DNA of 64,000 nt, from the NCBI RefSeq assembly GCF_052119705.1, contig NZ_JBGQOP010000010.1, forward strand, positions 44,189 to 108,188, read 5' to 3'. This document shows, one piece after another, positions 1 through 8,148 of the stretch (positions are counted from its first letter, which is position 1; each line of letters opens with the position of its first letter). Source of the DNA: Oceanimonas sp052119705. Its GTDB lineage: Bacteria; Pseudomonadota; Gammaproteobacteria; Enterobacterales; Aeromonadaceae. The notes under the pieces were generated by a model. The model was not told the origin of the DNA. It saw only the letters and a list, made by a program, of their open reading frames with translations, and did no database searches. The translations under genes and the position numbers were made by a program.

Positions 1-244
1 TTAAACCGTCATGATTGTATTTCATCTATTGAACCTCATTCATTTTAAGGAAGCTCAAGGTTAACGAGACCAGGCTCGATAGTGTTTCCTGTAAACGACG
101 ATTTACTGCGTTAACTCGTGAAAGTACTAAAAAAATAGGGGGGAAGAGGGGCGGGCAATGAAAAATTTAGTCTTAATCATCGTTATATATTTGCAGCTGA
201 GTGCTTTGCCAAGTGTGGGTTCAACTGTGGGTTCAAAAGCAAAA
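1..244. other. Left-edge stretch without a recognised gene
   Basis: I see no convincing coding region, tRNA or repeat here. The only clear element is the fis terminator at its right end. Whatever lies downstream of fis is outside the window. Confidence 0.5.
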
Positions 245-274
245 AAAGCGCTATCTCTTGCGAGATAACGCTTT
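238..274 (-). terminator. Rho-independent terminator of dusB-fis
   Basis: Arms at 245-257 and 262-274 (AAAGCGCTATCTC and GAGATAACGCTTT) pair over 13 positions with one internal mismatch around a TTGC loop. On the minus strand the hairpin is followed by a run of T from the A-rich tract before 248. It lies 28 bp beyond the fis stop codon. Confidence 0.8.
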
Positions 275-301
275 TGTATTCAATACGTTAACTAAATGTT
301 C

Positions 302-601
302 TTAGTTCATGCCGTACTTTTTGAGCTTCTTGCGCAGTGTACCGCGGTTGATGCCCATCATGTTGGCAGCGCGGGTTTGGTTACCGCGAGTGTATTGCAT
401 GATCACGTCCAGCATGGGGGCTTCGACTTCGGCGAGGACCAACTCATACAACTCAGTTACTTCCTGACCATTCAACTGGGACAGATAATTACGCAGCGCT
501 TGGTCTACCGAGTTGCGCAACGGGCGCTGAGTAGGCTGCTCAGAGGTGGCAGATTTAATGGTAGTAACCAGTGCATCAGAAGTCGTAGTTTGTTCGAACA
601 T
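302..601 (-). CDS. fis: DNA-binding protein Fis (factor for inversion stimulation)
   Basis: Fis is a small homodimeric nucleoid protein that bends DNA, activates rRNA and tRNA promoters and assists site-specific recombination. The product has 99 residues, against 98 in E. coli. The C-terminal helix-turn-helix is evident in the segment TRGNQTRAANMMGINRGTLR, followed by the usual basic KKLKKYGMN end. The N-terminal arm is more divergent, as expected. It follows dusB after 25 bp on the same strand, the classical dusB-fis operon, so growth-phase control probably acts on a promoter upstream of dusB; no such promoter could be assigned from sequence alone. A strong terminator follows. Confidence 0.97.
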   Translation of the reverse strand: MFEQTTTSDALVTTIKSATSEQPTQRPLRNSVDQALRNYLSQLNGQEVTELYELVLAEVEAPMLDVIMQYTRGNQTRAANMMGINRGTLRKKLKKYGMN

Positions 602-626
602 ATTTAGTCGGCTCTTCTTTTGTTCG

Positions 627-1592
627 TTAAGCTATATTCGCGAAATAATGCGCCAGGGAGTCGAGCTGCTGCTCGGCCTCATCAAAGGCATTAAAATCAC
701 TGCGAAAGTCACGGCCCGCATCACTATCTTTCAGGTACCAACCCACATGCTTACGGGCAATACGCACCCCTAACACTTCACCGTAAAACGCGTGCAGTGC
801 TTCAACGTGCTCCCGTATCATGGCACGCTCCAGGTCCTTATGCAGCGGCTCGGGTAGAGTACCTTGTTCCAGATAGTGGCGGATTTCTCTAAAAATCCAA
901 GGCCGTCCCTGTGCAGCCCGGCCAATCATGATGGCGTCGGCGCCTGTGTCTTCCAAGACAAAACGCGCCTTTTCTGGGCTGTCGATGTCCCCGTTAGCAA
1001 TAATGGGAATAGAGACGGCTTGTTTTATTGCTCTAATGGTATCGTATTCCGCGTCACCCTTGTACATGCAGGCACGAGTGCGGCCATGCACGGCTAGGGC
1101 CTGAATACCGCAATCTTCGGCGATACGAGCAATGTCCACGCCATTACGGTGTTCAGGCTCCCAACCTGTACGAATTTTCAGGGTAACGGGCACTGAAACT
1201 GCCTTAACCACAGCGGTGACAATTTCTTGCACCAGCTGCGGGTATTGCAACAGGGCGGACCCTGCCATTTTTTTATTCACTTTCTTTGCTGGGCAACCCA
1301 TGTTGATGTCGATGATTTGAGCGCCTTGGTCCACATTGAACTGGGCGGCCTCAGCCATCAACTCAGGATCGGCCCCGGCAATCTGGACGGAACGAATACC
1401 GGTTTCTCCTGCATGGTCCATACGCCGTAAAGACTTCTCGGTCTGCCATACCTTAGGGTTGGACGACATCATTTCTGACACCGCCATACCCGCACCCATG
1501 CGCAAGCATAGAGTACGAAATGGTCTGTCGGTTACGCCAGCCATAGGAGCCACCAAAATGGGGCTAGACAGTTTGTAAGGACCAATCTGCAT
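627..1592 (-). CDS. dusB: tRNA-dihydrouridine synthase B
   Basis: This FMN enzyme reduces specific uridines in the D-loop of tRNA to dihydrouridine with NADPH. The 321-residue product begins with the family signature PILVAPMAGVTDRPFR. It carries the NMGCPAKKV segment with the catalytic cysteine near residue 100, and the downstream GDIDSPEKA and DAIMIGRAAQGRPWIF FMN-phosphate binding segments. Length is normal for DusB. It is the first gene of a dusB-fis operon. No strong Shine-Dalgarno precedes the ATG, but the start is fixed by the alignment-like N-terminus MQIGPYKLSSP. Confidence 0.97.
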   Translation of the reverse strand: MQIGPYKLSSPILVAPMAGVTDRPFRTLCLRMGAGMAVSEMMSSNPKVWQTEKSLRRMDHAGETGIRSVQIAGADPELMAEAAQFNVDQGAQIIDINMGCPAKKVNKKMAGSALLQYPQLVQEIVTAVVKAVSVPVTLKIRTGWEPEHRNGVDIARIAEDCGIQALAVHGRTRACMYKGDAEYDTIRAIKQAVSIPIIANGDIDSPEKARFVLEDTGADAIMIGRAAQGRPWIFREIRHYLEQGTLPEPLHKDLERAMIREHVEALHAFYGEVLGVRIARKHVGWYLKDSDAGRDFRSDFNAFDEAEQQLDSLAHYFANIA

Positions 1593-1899
1593 GAGATAAC
1601 AGCTATCTTTGCTCAGGGTCGCGTATCTTACGCATTTTTAATGAGTCTGAAAAGGTCATTAATTGAACGATTGATAAATTTTAATAAGTCAAGATGACTG
1701 GTGTGTTTTTTATGCTATTTCATCGGTCGCTAATTTAGCTATTTTTAGAGTCATTTGAGTTGTTTTTGTTGTAAATCTTGTTTTAGTAGGACTAATAAAA
1801 ATACCGAGCTAGCCCGGTATTTGGTGTTTGCTTTTTAACTGATCGCTGACAGCGTAAGGCTTACTGCTGCCCCTTAGGTTCAGTGCCTAGACATAGCAC
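1593..1899. other. Intergenic region between prmA and dusB
   Basis: This AT-rich stretch of about 300 bp should hold the dusB-fis promoter near its left side and the prmA terminator at 1799-1822. No small ORF with a convincing ribosome binding site was found. Confidence 0.5.
1793..1822 (-). terminator. Probable terminator of prmA
   Basis: AAATACCG (1799-1806) pairs with CGGTATTT (1815-1822). On the minus strand the stem is followed by a T-rich tract (TTTTTATTAG). It lies about 80 bp past the prmA stop. Confidence 0.6.
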
Positions 1900-2775
1900 C
1901 TAGCGCTTTTGTCCGCTGAGGCGAGCCCATTCTTCGCGCAGCTCAGGTGCATCCATGGTAAACCACTGCTCATAGAGCTCGTTTAAACCCTCGGCTTGCA
2001 GGTCGAGAATACCAGACAGCGCGAGCTTACCGCCGGGCTTAACCAGACTGCTAATAAGCGGCGACAGCTCTTTCAGCGGGCCGGCTAGAATATTGGCCAC
2101 GACTATATCGGCTTTCATATTATCGGGCTGATCTTTGGGCAGATACACTTTTAAGCGGTCTGCCACGCCATTGCGCTCGGCATTATCATGGCTTGCTTGC
2201 AGGGCTTGGGGGTCGATATCGATGCCGATTACTTGTTTGGCACCCAGCTTTAAAGCGGCCAATGCCAAAATGCCCGAGCCACAACCGAAATCGATCACGG
2301 TTTTATCGGTGAGATCTTGGCCGTCTAACCACTCTAAACACAAAGCAGTTGTCGGGTGGGTGCCGGTACCAAAGGCGAGACCCGGATCCAGCATCACATT
2401 CACCGCCGTAGGGTCTGGTACATCGCGCCAGCTTGGGCAGATCCACAAGCGATCGCCAAAGCGCATCGGATGAAAGCTGTCCATCCACTCGCGTACCCAG
2501 TCTTTATCTTCTAGTTGCTCCACCTTATAGGTGAGATCTTTGCGATAGAATTTCTTTAAGAAGGTAATGATAGGATCTGGATCCGTGGCGGCATCAAACA
2601 TACCCACTACTATGGTGTCGTCCCACAATAGGGTTTCGCCAGGCAGGGGTTCATACACGGGCTTGTCTTCGGCGTCCATATAGGTCACCGCCTGAGCACC
2701 GCGCCCGAGCAGCATATTACTGACCTTGTCGGCGGTTTTTTCGGTGGCATTAATGCGAATTTGTATCCAAGGCAT
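1900..2775 (-). CDS. prmA: Ribosomal protein L11 methyltransferase
   Basis: PrmA uses S-adenosylmethionine to trimethylate amino groups of ribosomal protein L11. The 291-residue protein has the N-terminal L11-recognition domain (about residues 1-95) and a Rossmann methyltransferase domain. In the latter I see the SAM motif DFGCGSGILALAALKLGA, the acidic GIDIDPQAL strand, and the NILAGPL motif that corresponds to the NPPY-like substrate motif of this family. The segment DPGLAFGTGTHPTT is a strong PrmA signature. It is transcribed separately from dusB after a 307 bp gap and is preceded by a 24 bp inverted repeat and panF. Confidence 0.97.
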   Translation of the reverse strand: MPWIQIRINATEKTADKVSNMLLGRGAQAVTYMDAEDKPVYEPLPGETLLWDDTIVVGMFDAATDPDPIITFLKKFYRKDLTYKVEQLEDKDWVREWMDSFHPMRFGDRLWICPSWRDVPDPTAVNVMLDPGLAFGTGTHPTTALCLEWLDGQDLTDKTVIDFGCGSGILALAALKLGAKQVIGIDIDPQALQASHDNAERNGVADRLKVYLPKDQPDNMKADIVVANILAGPLKELSPLISSLVKPGGKLALSGILDLQAEGLNELYEQWFTMDAPELREEWARLSGQKR

Positions 2776-2833
2776 GGCGTGGCTTCATCAAACGGTAAAG
2801 GCCGATTCTAGCATAAAAACATAGCGCCAGAAC

Positions 2834-2905
2834 TTGTAGGGTCGAATTCATTCGACCAATAAGGGTGGCGCAATCTAAAACGGTCGAATGAATTCGACCC
2901 TACAA
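2834..2905. repeat. Long perfect inverted repeat with a GGTCGAATnnATTCGACC core
   Basis: The arms 2834-2857 and 2882-2905 are perfectly complementary over 24 bp (left arm begins TTGTAGGGTCGAATTC) and are separated by 24 bp. Each arm is itself a near-palindrome, GGTCGAAT-TC-ATTCGACC. The pair sits between the convergent ends of nothing: both flanking genes read leftwards, with panF ending at 2929 and prmA starting at 2775. A related core recurs at 60775-60792 and perhaps at 5105-5131. This resembles a REP/BIME-type extragenic palindrome; it may also end panF transcripts. Confidence 0.85.
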
Positions 2906-2928
2906 AACCATTGCTATGCGGTGGGCTG

Positions 2929-4440
2929 TTAAGTATTGGTCTCGTGCTGGGCTCTGGGCTCTGGGTGCTCGGCGCCGCTTTTCCCAAACAAGGCCCTCAC
3001 TTTGGCACAAGGTGCTGGGCTGAGCAATGAACCGATAACGTAGGCGAGGCCAGACAGCGCTAGGCTGGGCACTATGGCGTGCAGGCCAAACAATTTAATA
3101 TCGAATGTAGCGAGCAGGCCGTAGCTGAGCGCGCCCACTAGCATGGAGGCCAGCGCACCTGTGGCGGTGCCGCGCCACCAATATAAGCCCAACACTAAGG
3201 GCCAAAAGAAGATGGCTTGCAGGGCGCCAAAGGCTAACAAGTTTAGCCAGATGATCATGTCCGGCGGGCTAAGGGCGGCGAACAAGACGATTACGCCCAC
3301 GGCCAGCGTTACCAAACGGCTGGCGCGCTTAATAAAGGTCGGTGAGGGCGGGGTATGGCCAGACTTGCGGCTGACATAATTCAAATATAAGTCTTTCACT
3401 ATGGTGGCCGAGGCTTGGATCAACTGGGAGTCGATAGTCGACATAATGGCCGCCATGGGGCCGGCTAAAAATAAGCCTGCCACTATCGGCGGCAATACGG
3501 TGAGTATTAAAGTGGGCATGACTTTATCGGGCACGGTGAGCTCGGGTATTAATACTCGGCCCAAGGCGCCGGCAAAGTGCATACCAAACATCAAGAGCGC
3601 GCCCACTAGGGTGCCAATAATAATGCCTTTGTGCATGGCTTTGCTGTCTTTATACGCCAAGCAGCGCACCGCCGAATGCGGCAGGCCAATCACGCCAAAA
3701 CAGACCAGTACCCAAAACGACAGCATAAAGCTGCTACTTAAAAAGTCATCGGGGCCGCGCGGCGACACTAAACCTGAGTCTATATCGGCCAAGGCACTAA
3801 ACATGGCACTGGCACCACCGCCCGCATAAAGCACGCCCACCAACAGCACGACTGTGCCAATCAGCATTAAGATGCCTTGCACCGCATCCGTGACCACGAC
3901 CGCCCTAAAGCCGCCAATTAGCGTATAGAGCATCACGGTAGTGGCAAAAATAATCAGGCCGCCTTGATAGGGCAGGCCGGTCACGGTTTCTAGCAGGCGC
4001 GCGCCACCGATAAACTGCACCACCATAGTGGCAATAAAAGCCGCTAATAACCCCAGTGCCGCCAAAACCACTACTAACGGGCTTTGATAACGGGCATAGA
4101 GCATGTCGTTGATGGTGAGCGCATTGACGCGCCGCGCGATTACCGCGAACTGCTTGCCCAAGACGCCGAGCGTCAACCACACGGTAGGCACTTGGATCAT
4201 GGCCAGCAACACCCAGCCTAGCCCTAAGCTGTAAGCCGCCCCCGGCCCGCCAATAAAAGACGAGGCCGAGGCATAAGTAGCCACCATGGTCATGGCCAAC
4301 ACAAAGCCGCCCATGGAACGGTTGCCTAAGAAGTAATCTTCGACAAAGTTGCCCTCAGTGGGACGACGGCTTAAGTAAAAGCCCAAGCCCAACATGGCCA
4401 GTAAATAGCAGATTAACGGAACTATTAGTGCAAGGTTCAT
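2929..4440 (-). CDS. panF: Sodium/pantothenate symporter
   Basis: PanF belongs to the solute:sodium symporter family and imports pantothenate, the precursor of coenzyme A, with Na+. The 503-residue inner-membrane protein has about 13 predicted membrane helices. Family features include EDYFLGNRSMGGFVLAMT near residues 34-51, ASASSFIGGPGAAYSLGLGW, and the central GGFRAVVVTDAVQG segment near residue 180. Upstream yhdT is 9 bp away, the conserved yhdT-panF pair. The C-terminal tail (about residues 485-503, GAEHPEPRAQHETNT at the end) is encoded by DNA resembling a GC-rich repeat module found in intergenic regions of this window, so the tail may be recently acquired. Confidence 0.95.
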   Translation of the reverse strand: MNLALIVPLICYLLAMLGLGFYLSRRPTEGNFVEDYFLGNRSMGGFVLAMTMVATYASASSFIGGPGAAYSLGLGWVLLAMIQVPTVWLTLGVLGKQFAVIARRVNALTINDMLYARYQSPLVVVLAALGLLAAFIATMVVQFIGGARLLETVTGLPYQGGLIIFATTVMLYTLIGGFRAVVVTDAVQGILMLIGTVVLLVGVLYAGGGASAMFSALADIDSGLVSPRGPDDFLSSSFMLSFWVLVCFGVIGLPHSAVRCLAYKDSKAMHKGIIIGTLVGALLMFGMHFAGALGRVLIPELTVPDKVMPTLILTVLPPIVAGLFLAGPMAAIMSTIDSQLIQASATIVKDLYLNYVSRKSGHTPPSPTFIKRASRLVTLAVGVIVLFAALSPPDMIIWLNLLAFGALQAIFFWPLVLGLYWWRGTATGALASMLVGALSYGLLATFDIKLFGLHAIVPSLALSGLAYVIGSLLSPAPCAKVRALFGKSGAEHPEPRAQHETNT

Positions 4441-4449
4441 GTTTAGTCT

Positions 4450-4830
4450 TTAATGAGGGCGTAAGTGGGTGCGTAACGCGACAGCGGCGTGTGTGGCATC
4501 AGCTTGAGTCATGGAGGCGGCCTCAATGATAGGTGCTGTGGCTTTGGTCGTTAATCCGGCATCAGTGACGTTAGCCTCATCAGTGCCGGCACCCGTTAGC
4601 GCAGCGTCGAGCGGCAGGTTTTTAAAATAGCGTTTTATCATAATCGCGCATAAGCCAATAAACAGCAGCGGATTAAATACGCAGCTCAACAAAAACCACA
4701 AGGGCCAACCGTGCCACATGGTTGTGGCCGGTACGGCGTAGGCACTCAGCCACCAGCCGAGCATATACAGCAAAGCTAGCGATACACTGAGTGCCGCTTC
4801 ACGGTGCGCAATAGTCACTATTTTGTTCAT
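4450..4830 (-). CDS. yhdT: YhdT family inner-membrane protein (DUF997)
   Basis: YhdT proteins are small membrane proteins of unknown function almost always found next to panF; an accessory role in pantothenate uptake is often assumed but not shown. The product has 126 residues, longer than the roughly 80 of E. coli. Two hydrophobic segments are visible (about residues 13-32 and 43-66), with the typical HREAALSVSLALLYMLGWW start. The extra C-terminal part after residue 75 is rich in Ala and Thr and predicted to be soluble. The ribosome binding site is weak. It overlaps nothing and is 9 bp from panF. Confidence 0.85.
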   Translation of the reverse strand: MNKIVTIAHREAALSVSLALLYMLGWWLSAYAVPATTMWHGWPLWFLLSCVFNPLLFIGLCAIMIKRYFKNLPLDAALTGAGTDEANVTDAGLTTKATAPIIEAASMTQADATHAAVALRTHLRPH

Positions 4831-5253
4831 GTGTTTGATGGCGCATTAAAAAATCGCAGATCCGCACCATAACATATTTACACTGTCGGTGAGGAGTGAG
4901 GTAGCGGAGAAATGTGAGCTGAAACTCGCAGTAAAAGAGAGTGCAGGGTGCAGGGCACCCAGCAGCAAGCGATAAAAATTGGGCCGTTTTTTTAGGTGGC
5001 CGTATCTTCGACGAAGAGGACTTCGCCACGGTTCGTCGTTAATTTAACATCATCCAGCTACGCTGGCCCGCCGAACAAGTTGGCGGCTACAAAAACCGTT
5101 CTTCTGTAGTGTGGCAATTTATTCGCCACGGTTTGGTCAGTGTCTTTTGTTAGGTTTTGCGCTGTTAGCTGTCATGCGCTCATAAAAAAACGGCGCCCTG
5201 AGGCGCCGTTTAGCTTTCGCACTTTCGCCTACAAACAAGGCGAGCAACCAATA
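4831..5253. other. Intergenic region between accC and yhdT
   Basis: It should hold the promoter of yhdT-panF on the left side and the accC terminator on the right (5187-5210). A possible diverged extragenic palindrome, GTGGC-AATTTATTC-GCCAC, lies at 5111-5129 inside the context TGTAGTGTGGCAATTTATTC. No gene was found. Confidence 0.5.
5183..5211 (-). terminator. Rho-independent terminator of the aroQ-accB-accC operon
   Basis: AACGGCGCC (5189-5197) pairs with GGCGCCGTT (5202-5210) around a CTGA loop. On the minus strand seven T residues follow. It lies about 43 bp past the accC stop. Confidence 0.85.
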
Positions 5254-6594
5254 TTACAGACCCAGTTTTTTCTCTAGGTAGTGAATGTTGGTGCCGCCGT
5301 TGCGGAAGTTTTCATCACGCATGATTTCTTGATGCAGCGGAATGTTGGTTTTAATACCTTCAATTACCAGCTCGTTCAGGGCGTGCGTCATGCGGGCGAT
5401 CGCGATATCGCGGTTTTCGCCGTAGCAGATCAGCTTACCGATCATGGAGTCGTAATACGGAGGTACTTTGTAGCCCGCATAAATATGCGAATCCCAACGT
5501 ACGCCTAAGCCACCTGGAGAGTGGAACAACTTGATTTCACCCGGGCTTGGAATAAAGCTCTTCGGATCTTCGGCGTTAATACGACACTCAATCGCATGCC
5601 CACGAATGGTCACTTGCTCTTGAGTAATCGACAATGGCATGCCGGCCGCGATGCGCAGCTGTTCTTTGATTAAGTCCACACCTGTGATCATTTCGGTGAT
5701 GGGGTGCTCAACCTGAATACGGGTGTTCATTTCAATGAAATAGAACTCGCCGTTTTCATACAAGAACTCGAAAGTACCGGCACCGCGATAGCCGATGTCG
5801 ACACAAGCACGGCAGCAACGCTCACCGATGAACTTACGCATTTCTTCGGTAATGCCCGGTGCTGGCGCTTCTTCCACTACTTTTTGATGGCGACGTTGCA
5901 TAGAGCAATCGCGCTCACCTAAGTGGATGGCTTTGCCTTGACCGTCGGCCAAGATCTGGATTTCGATGTGGCGTGGGTTTTCTAGGTATTTCTCCATGTA
6001 AACCACGTCACTACCAAAGGCCGCGCCCGCTTCGGCTTTGGTCATGGCAATGGCTCTTTCCAGTTCGGCTTCATTGCGCACTACGCGCATGCCGCGACCA
6101 CCACCGCCAGCTGCGGCTTTGATGATCACCGGATAACCAATGCGCTTGGCAATGGCGGCGTTCTTTTTAGCGTCGTCGCTGATCGGGCCGTCTGAACCGG
6201 GTACACAAGGTACGCCGGTTTTCTTCATGGCGGCAATGGCCGACACTTTATCGCCCATTAAGCGAATGGTGTCGCCTTTAGGGCCGATGAATACGAAGCC
6301 TGACTTTTCAACCTGGTCGGCAAAGTCGGCGTTTTCTGCCAAGAAGCCGTAACCGGGGTGAATTGCGACCGCATCAGTGACTTCGGCGGCGGCAATAATA
6401 GACGGAATGTTCAAATACGACTGGCTAGACTGATTGCCACCAATACAGATGGACTCGTCTGCTAACAGTACGTGCTTAAGTTCACGGTCGGCGGTGGAAT
6501 GCACGGCAACCGTTTTGATCCCCAGCTCTTTACAAGCGCGCAGGATCCGTAAGGCAATTTCACCGCGGTTGGCGATGACTACTTTATCCAGCAT
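5254..6594 (-). CDS. accC: Acetyl-CoA carboxylase, biotin carboxylase subunit
   Basis: AccC carboxylates the biotin on AccB using ATP and bicarbonate, the first half-reaction of fatty acid synthesis. The 446-residue product starts MLDKVVIANRGEIALR, the universal biotin-carboxylase N-terminus, and has the ATP-grasp glycine-rich loop KAAAGGGGRGMRVV near residue 160, plus the catalytic segment EMNTRIQVEHPITE near residue 290. An in-frame extension upstream to 6657 exists, but the ATG at 6594 is preceded by AAGGAAG at good spacing and matches the family start. AccB ends only 10 bp upstream, so both subunits are co-translated at similar levels. Confidence 0.97.
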   Translation of the reverse strand: MLDKVVIANRGEIALRILRACKELGIKTVAVHSTADRELKHVLLADESICIGGNQSSQSYLNIPSIIAAAEVTDAVAIHPGYGFLAENADFADQVEKSGFVFIGPKGDTIRLMGDKVSAIAAMKKTGVPCVPGSDGPISDDAKKNAAIAKRIGYPVIIKAAAGGGGRGMRVVRNEAELERAIAMTKAEAGAAFGSDVVYMEKYLENPRHIEIQILADGQGKAIHLGERDCSMQRRHQKVVEEAPAPGITEEMRKFIGERCCRACVDIGYRGAGTFEFLYENGEFYFIEMNTRIQVEHPITEMITGVDLIKEQLRIAAGMPLSITQEQVTIRGHAIECRINAEDPKSFIPSPGEIKLFHSPGGLGVRWDSHIYAGYKVPPYYDSMIGKLICYGENRDIAIARMTHALNELVIEGIKTNIPLHQEIMRDENFRNGGTNIHYLEKKLGL

Positions 6595-6604
6595 GAGACT
6601 TCCT

Positions 6605-7066
6605 TTATTCGATAATGAACAGCGGCTCGTCAAATTCAACCGGCTCGCCATTGTCAATTAAGATGGCTTTAATGACACCGGCTTTGTCAGCTTCGATTTG
6701 GTTCATCATCTTCATGGCTTCAACGATACACAAGGTGTCGCCCACGTTCACGGTTTGGCCCACTTCGGAGAAGTTTTTTGCACCTGGGCTAGACGCGCGG
6801 TAGAAGGTGCCTACCATTGGCGAGCGCATCACATGGCCGCTTACTACAGGCGCTGCAGGCTCGTCAGCAACAGCAGACAAGGCCGCTGCAATAGGGGCTG
6901 CTGGAGCTGGAGCCGCTTGGTATTGCTGATATTGTGGCTGCACGTTCTGGCCGGGATTACCGTAACGGCTGATACGAACAGATTCTTCACCTTCGGAGAT
7001 TTCCAATTCGGCAATGCCAGACTCTTCAACCAGTTCGATCAGTTTTTTAATTTTACGAATATCCAT
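6605..7066 (-). CDS. accB: Acetyl-CoA carboxylase, biotin carboxyl carrier protein
   Basis: AccB carries the biotin that shuttles CO2 between AccC and the carboxyltransferase. The 153-residue product begins MDIRKIKKLIELVEESG as in E. coli. A Pro/Ala/Gln-rich flexible linker follows (about residues 36-75). The biotinyl domain contains EAMKM with the biotinylated lysine at residue 119. A second ATG two codons upstream (7072) lies too close to the AAGAG ribosome binding site, so 7066 is preferred. It sits in an aroQ-accB-accC operon, a common gammaproteobacterial arrangement. Confidence 0.97.
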   Translation of the reverse strand: MDIRKIKKLIELVEESGIAELEISEGEESVRISRYGNPGQNVQPQYQQYQAAPAPAAPIAAALSAVADEPAAPVVSGHVMRSPMVGTFYRASSPGAKNFSEVGQTVNVGDTLCIVEAMKMMNQIEADKAGVIKAILIDNGEPVEFDEPLFIIE

Positions 7067-7102
7067 GAGCATTCTCTTGTTATGTTATTACTGAGTTGGA
7101 AA

Positions 7103-7552
7103 TTAACGGCGACGTAAAAAGCGGGTCGCCGCTTCCAGGGCAAATTCGTAGCCATCACTGCCCAAGCCGCAAATCACGCCTACTGCCTTATCGGCCAAAT
7201 AGGAGTGGTGGCGAAACGGCTCACGCGCATGCACATTCGATAAATGCACTTCAATGAAAGGGATATTCACCCCTAACAAGGCATCACGAATGGCCACACT
7301 GGTGTGCGTAAAAGCAGCAGGATTAATAATAATAAAATCCTGCTGGCCGTAAGCTTGGTGGATGGCATCAATCAGTTGATGTTCCGCATTGGATTGCAGA
7401 TGACTGAGCGCGATATTCTGCGCTGCGGCTTGCTGCGTTAAGCCGGCCACTATGTCGGTTAAGCTATTTTGACCGTAAATACCGGGTTCGCGCTGACCTA
7501 ACAAATTGAGGTTAGGTCCGTTAAGCAACAGAATTCGGAAATGTTCGGCCAT
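7103..7552 (-). CDS. aroQ: Type II 3-dehydroquinate dehydratase
   Basis: AroQ removes water from 3-dehydroquinate in the shikimate pathway by trans-elimination. The 149-residue protein has the type II hallmarks: ILLLNGPNLNLLGQREPGIYG with the catalytic tyrosine, INPAAFTHTSVAIRDA with the active-site His region, and EVHLSNVHAREPFRHHS. The usual dodecameric enzymes are about 150 residues. It leads accB by 36 bp on the same strand. Confidence 0.97.
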   Translation of the reverse strand: MAEHFRILLLNGPNLNLLGQREPGIYGQNSLTDIVAGLTQQAAAQNIALSHLQSNAEHQLIDAIHQAYGQQDFIIINPAAFTHTSVAIRDALLGVNIPFIEVHLSNVHAREPFRHHSYLADKAVGVICGLGSDGYEFALEAATRFLRRR

Positions 7553-7729
7553 CGTGTAGCAATCCTCGGCAATCTTGCGGTGTTCACAGCGTTAAGTAAG
7601 GAGCCTATCCGTTTTTGCCTATTGCTGGCAAATAAAATCGTTCGGTTTGGCTCAGACCGGCCAATTATAGTGATTTCGTGGAAATTGGCAGCAAATTACT
7701 GGTCTAATCACTAAATAAACTCAAATTTC

Positions 7730-7749
7730 ACCAGCTTAGCTGGTTTTTT
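7730..7749 (+). terminator. Orphan plus-strand terminator-like hairpin
   Basis: ACCAGC (7730-7735) pairs with GCTGGT (7739-7744) around TTA and is followed by six T on the plus strand. No plus-strand gene is nearby: aroQ and acs both read leftwards. It could close a short non-coding RNA read away from aroQ, or be chance. Confidence 0.4.
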
Positions 7750-8003
7750 AGTGCACCTGATGGCTGCTTGTTCGGTATTAACCCCATGTTTGTCTAATGT
7801 GTGCCGGACAGTAAACCTCATATCGGCGAAAATTCCGTGATCTAGTCGATATTTTAGGGGATTTACGGCACATGCGACGCCGAGCTAAACAAGTATGTTT
7901 CTCTTGTAGCCGGTCGTCTTTGGTAAAGAGGGCGTAGGCGGTCACGCTGAGCTTTGGATTTTAAACAACAAAGCGCGCTGCATAGCTCATTGCAATGTTA
8001 GCC

Positions 8004-8037
8004 ATAAAAAAACGCCACCCTAGACTAGGGCGGCGTT
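8004..8037 (-). terminator. Rho-independent terminator of acs
   Basis: AACGCCACCCTA (8011-8022) pairs with TAGGGCGGCGTT (8026-8037) with one A/C mismatch around GAC. Seven T follow on the minus strand. It lies 111 bp past the acs stop, beyond the tandem repeat at 8041-8089. Confidence 0.8.
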
Positions 8038-8040
8038 GGC

Positions 8041-8089
8041 TCAGAACTCTTTAATCAGAACTCTTTAATCAGAACTCTTTAATCAGAAC
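8041..8089. repeat. Tandem 14 bp repeat, three and a half copies
   Basis: TCAGAACTCTTTAA is repeated exactly at 8041, 8055 and 8069, followed by a partial copy TCAGAAC at 8083. It lies between the acs stop codon and its terminator, so it is transcribed as 3' untranslated RNA. Copies are identical, which suggests recent slippage expansion. Confidence 0.9.
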
Positions 8090-8148
8090 ACGTGGTCAGA
8101 ACGCTTAGTCAAATTCTGGCGCTTGCTAACTCATTTAAGCCCAAGCTT

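Larger units (their letters stand above)
7553..8148. other. Intergenic region between acs and aroQ
   Basis: It holds the promoter of aroQ-accBC, an orphan plus-strand hairpin at 7730-7749, the acs terminator at 8004-8037 and a 14 bp tandem repeat at 8041-8089. No coding region with a credible start was found in the remaining part. Confidence 0.5.

Noticed and set aside
4799..5029. Minus-strand frame overlapping the start of yhdT
   Set aside because: The sequence is protein-unlike, and it would overlap yhdT in another frame; yhdT is a clear family member.
8041..8089. CRISPR-like array
   Set aside because: Repeats are directly tandem with no spacers; the CATTCAA run at 46647 is rejected for the same reason. 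No cas gene is present.
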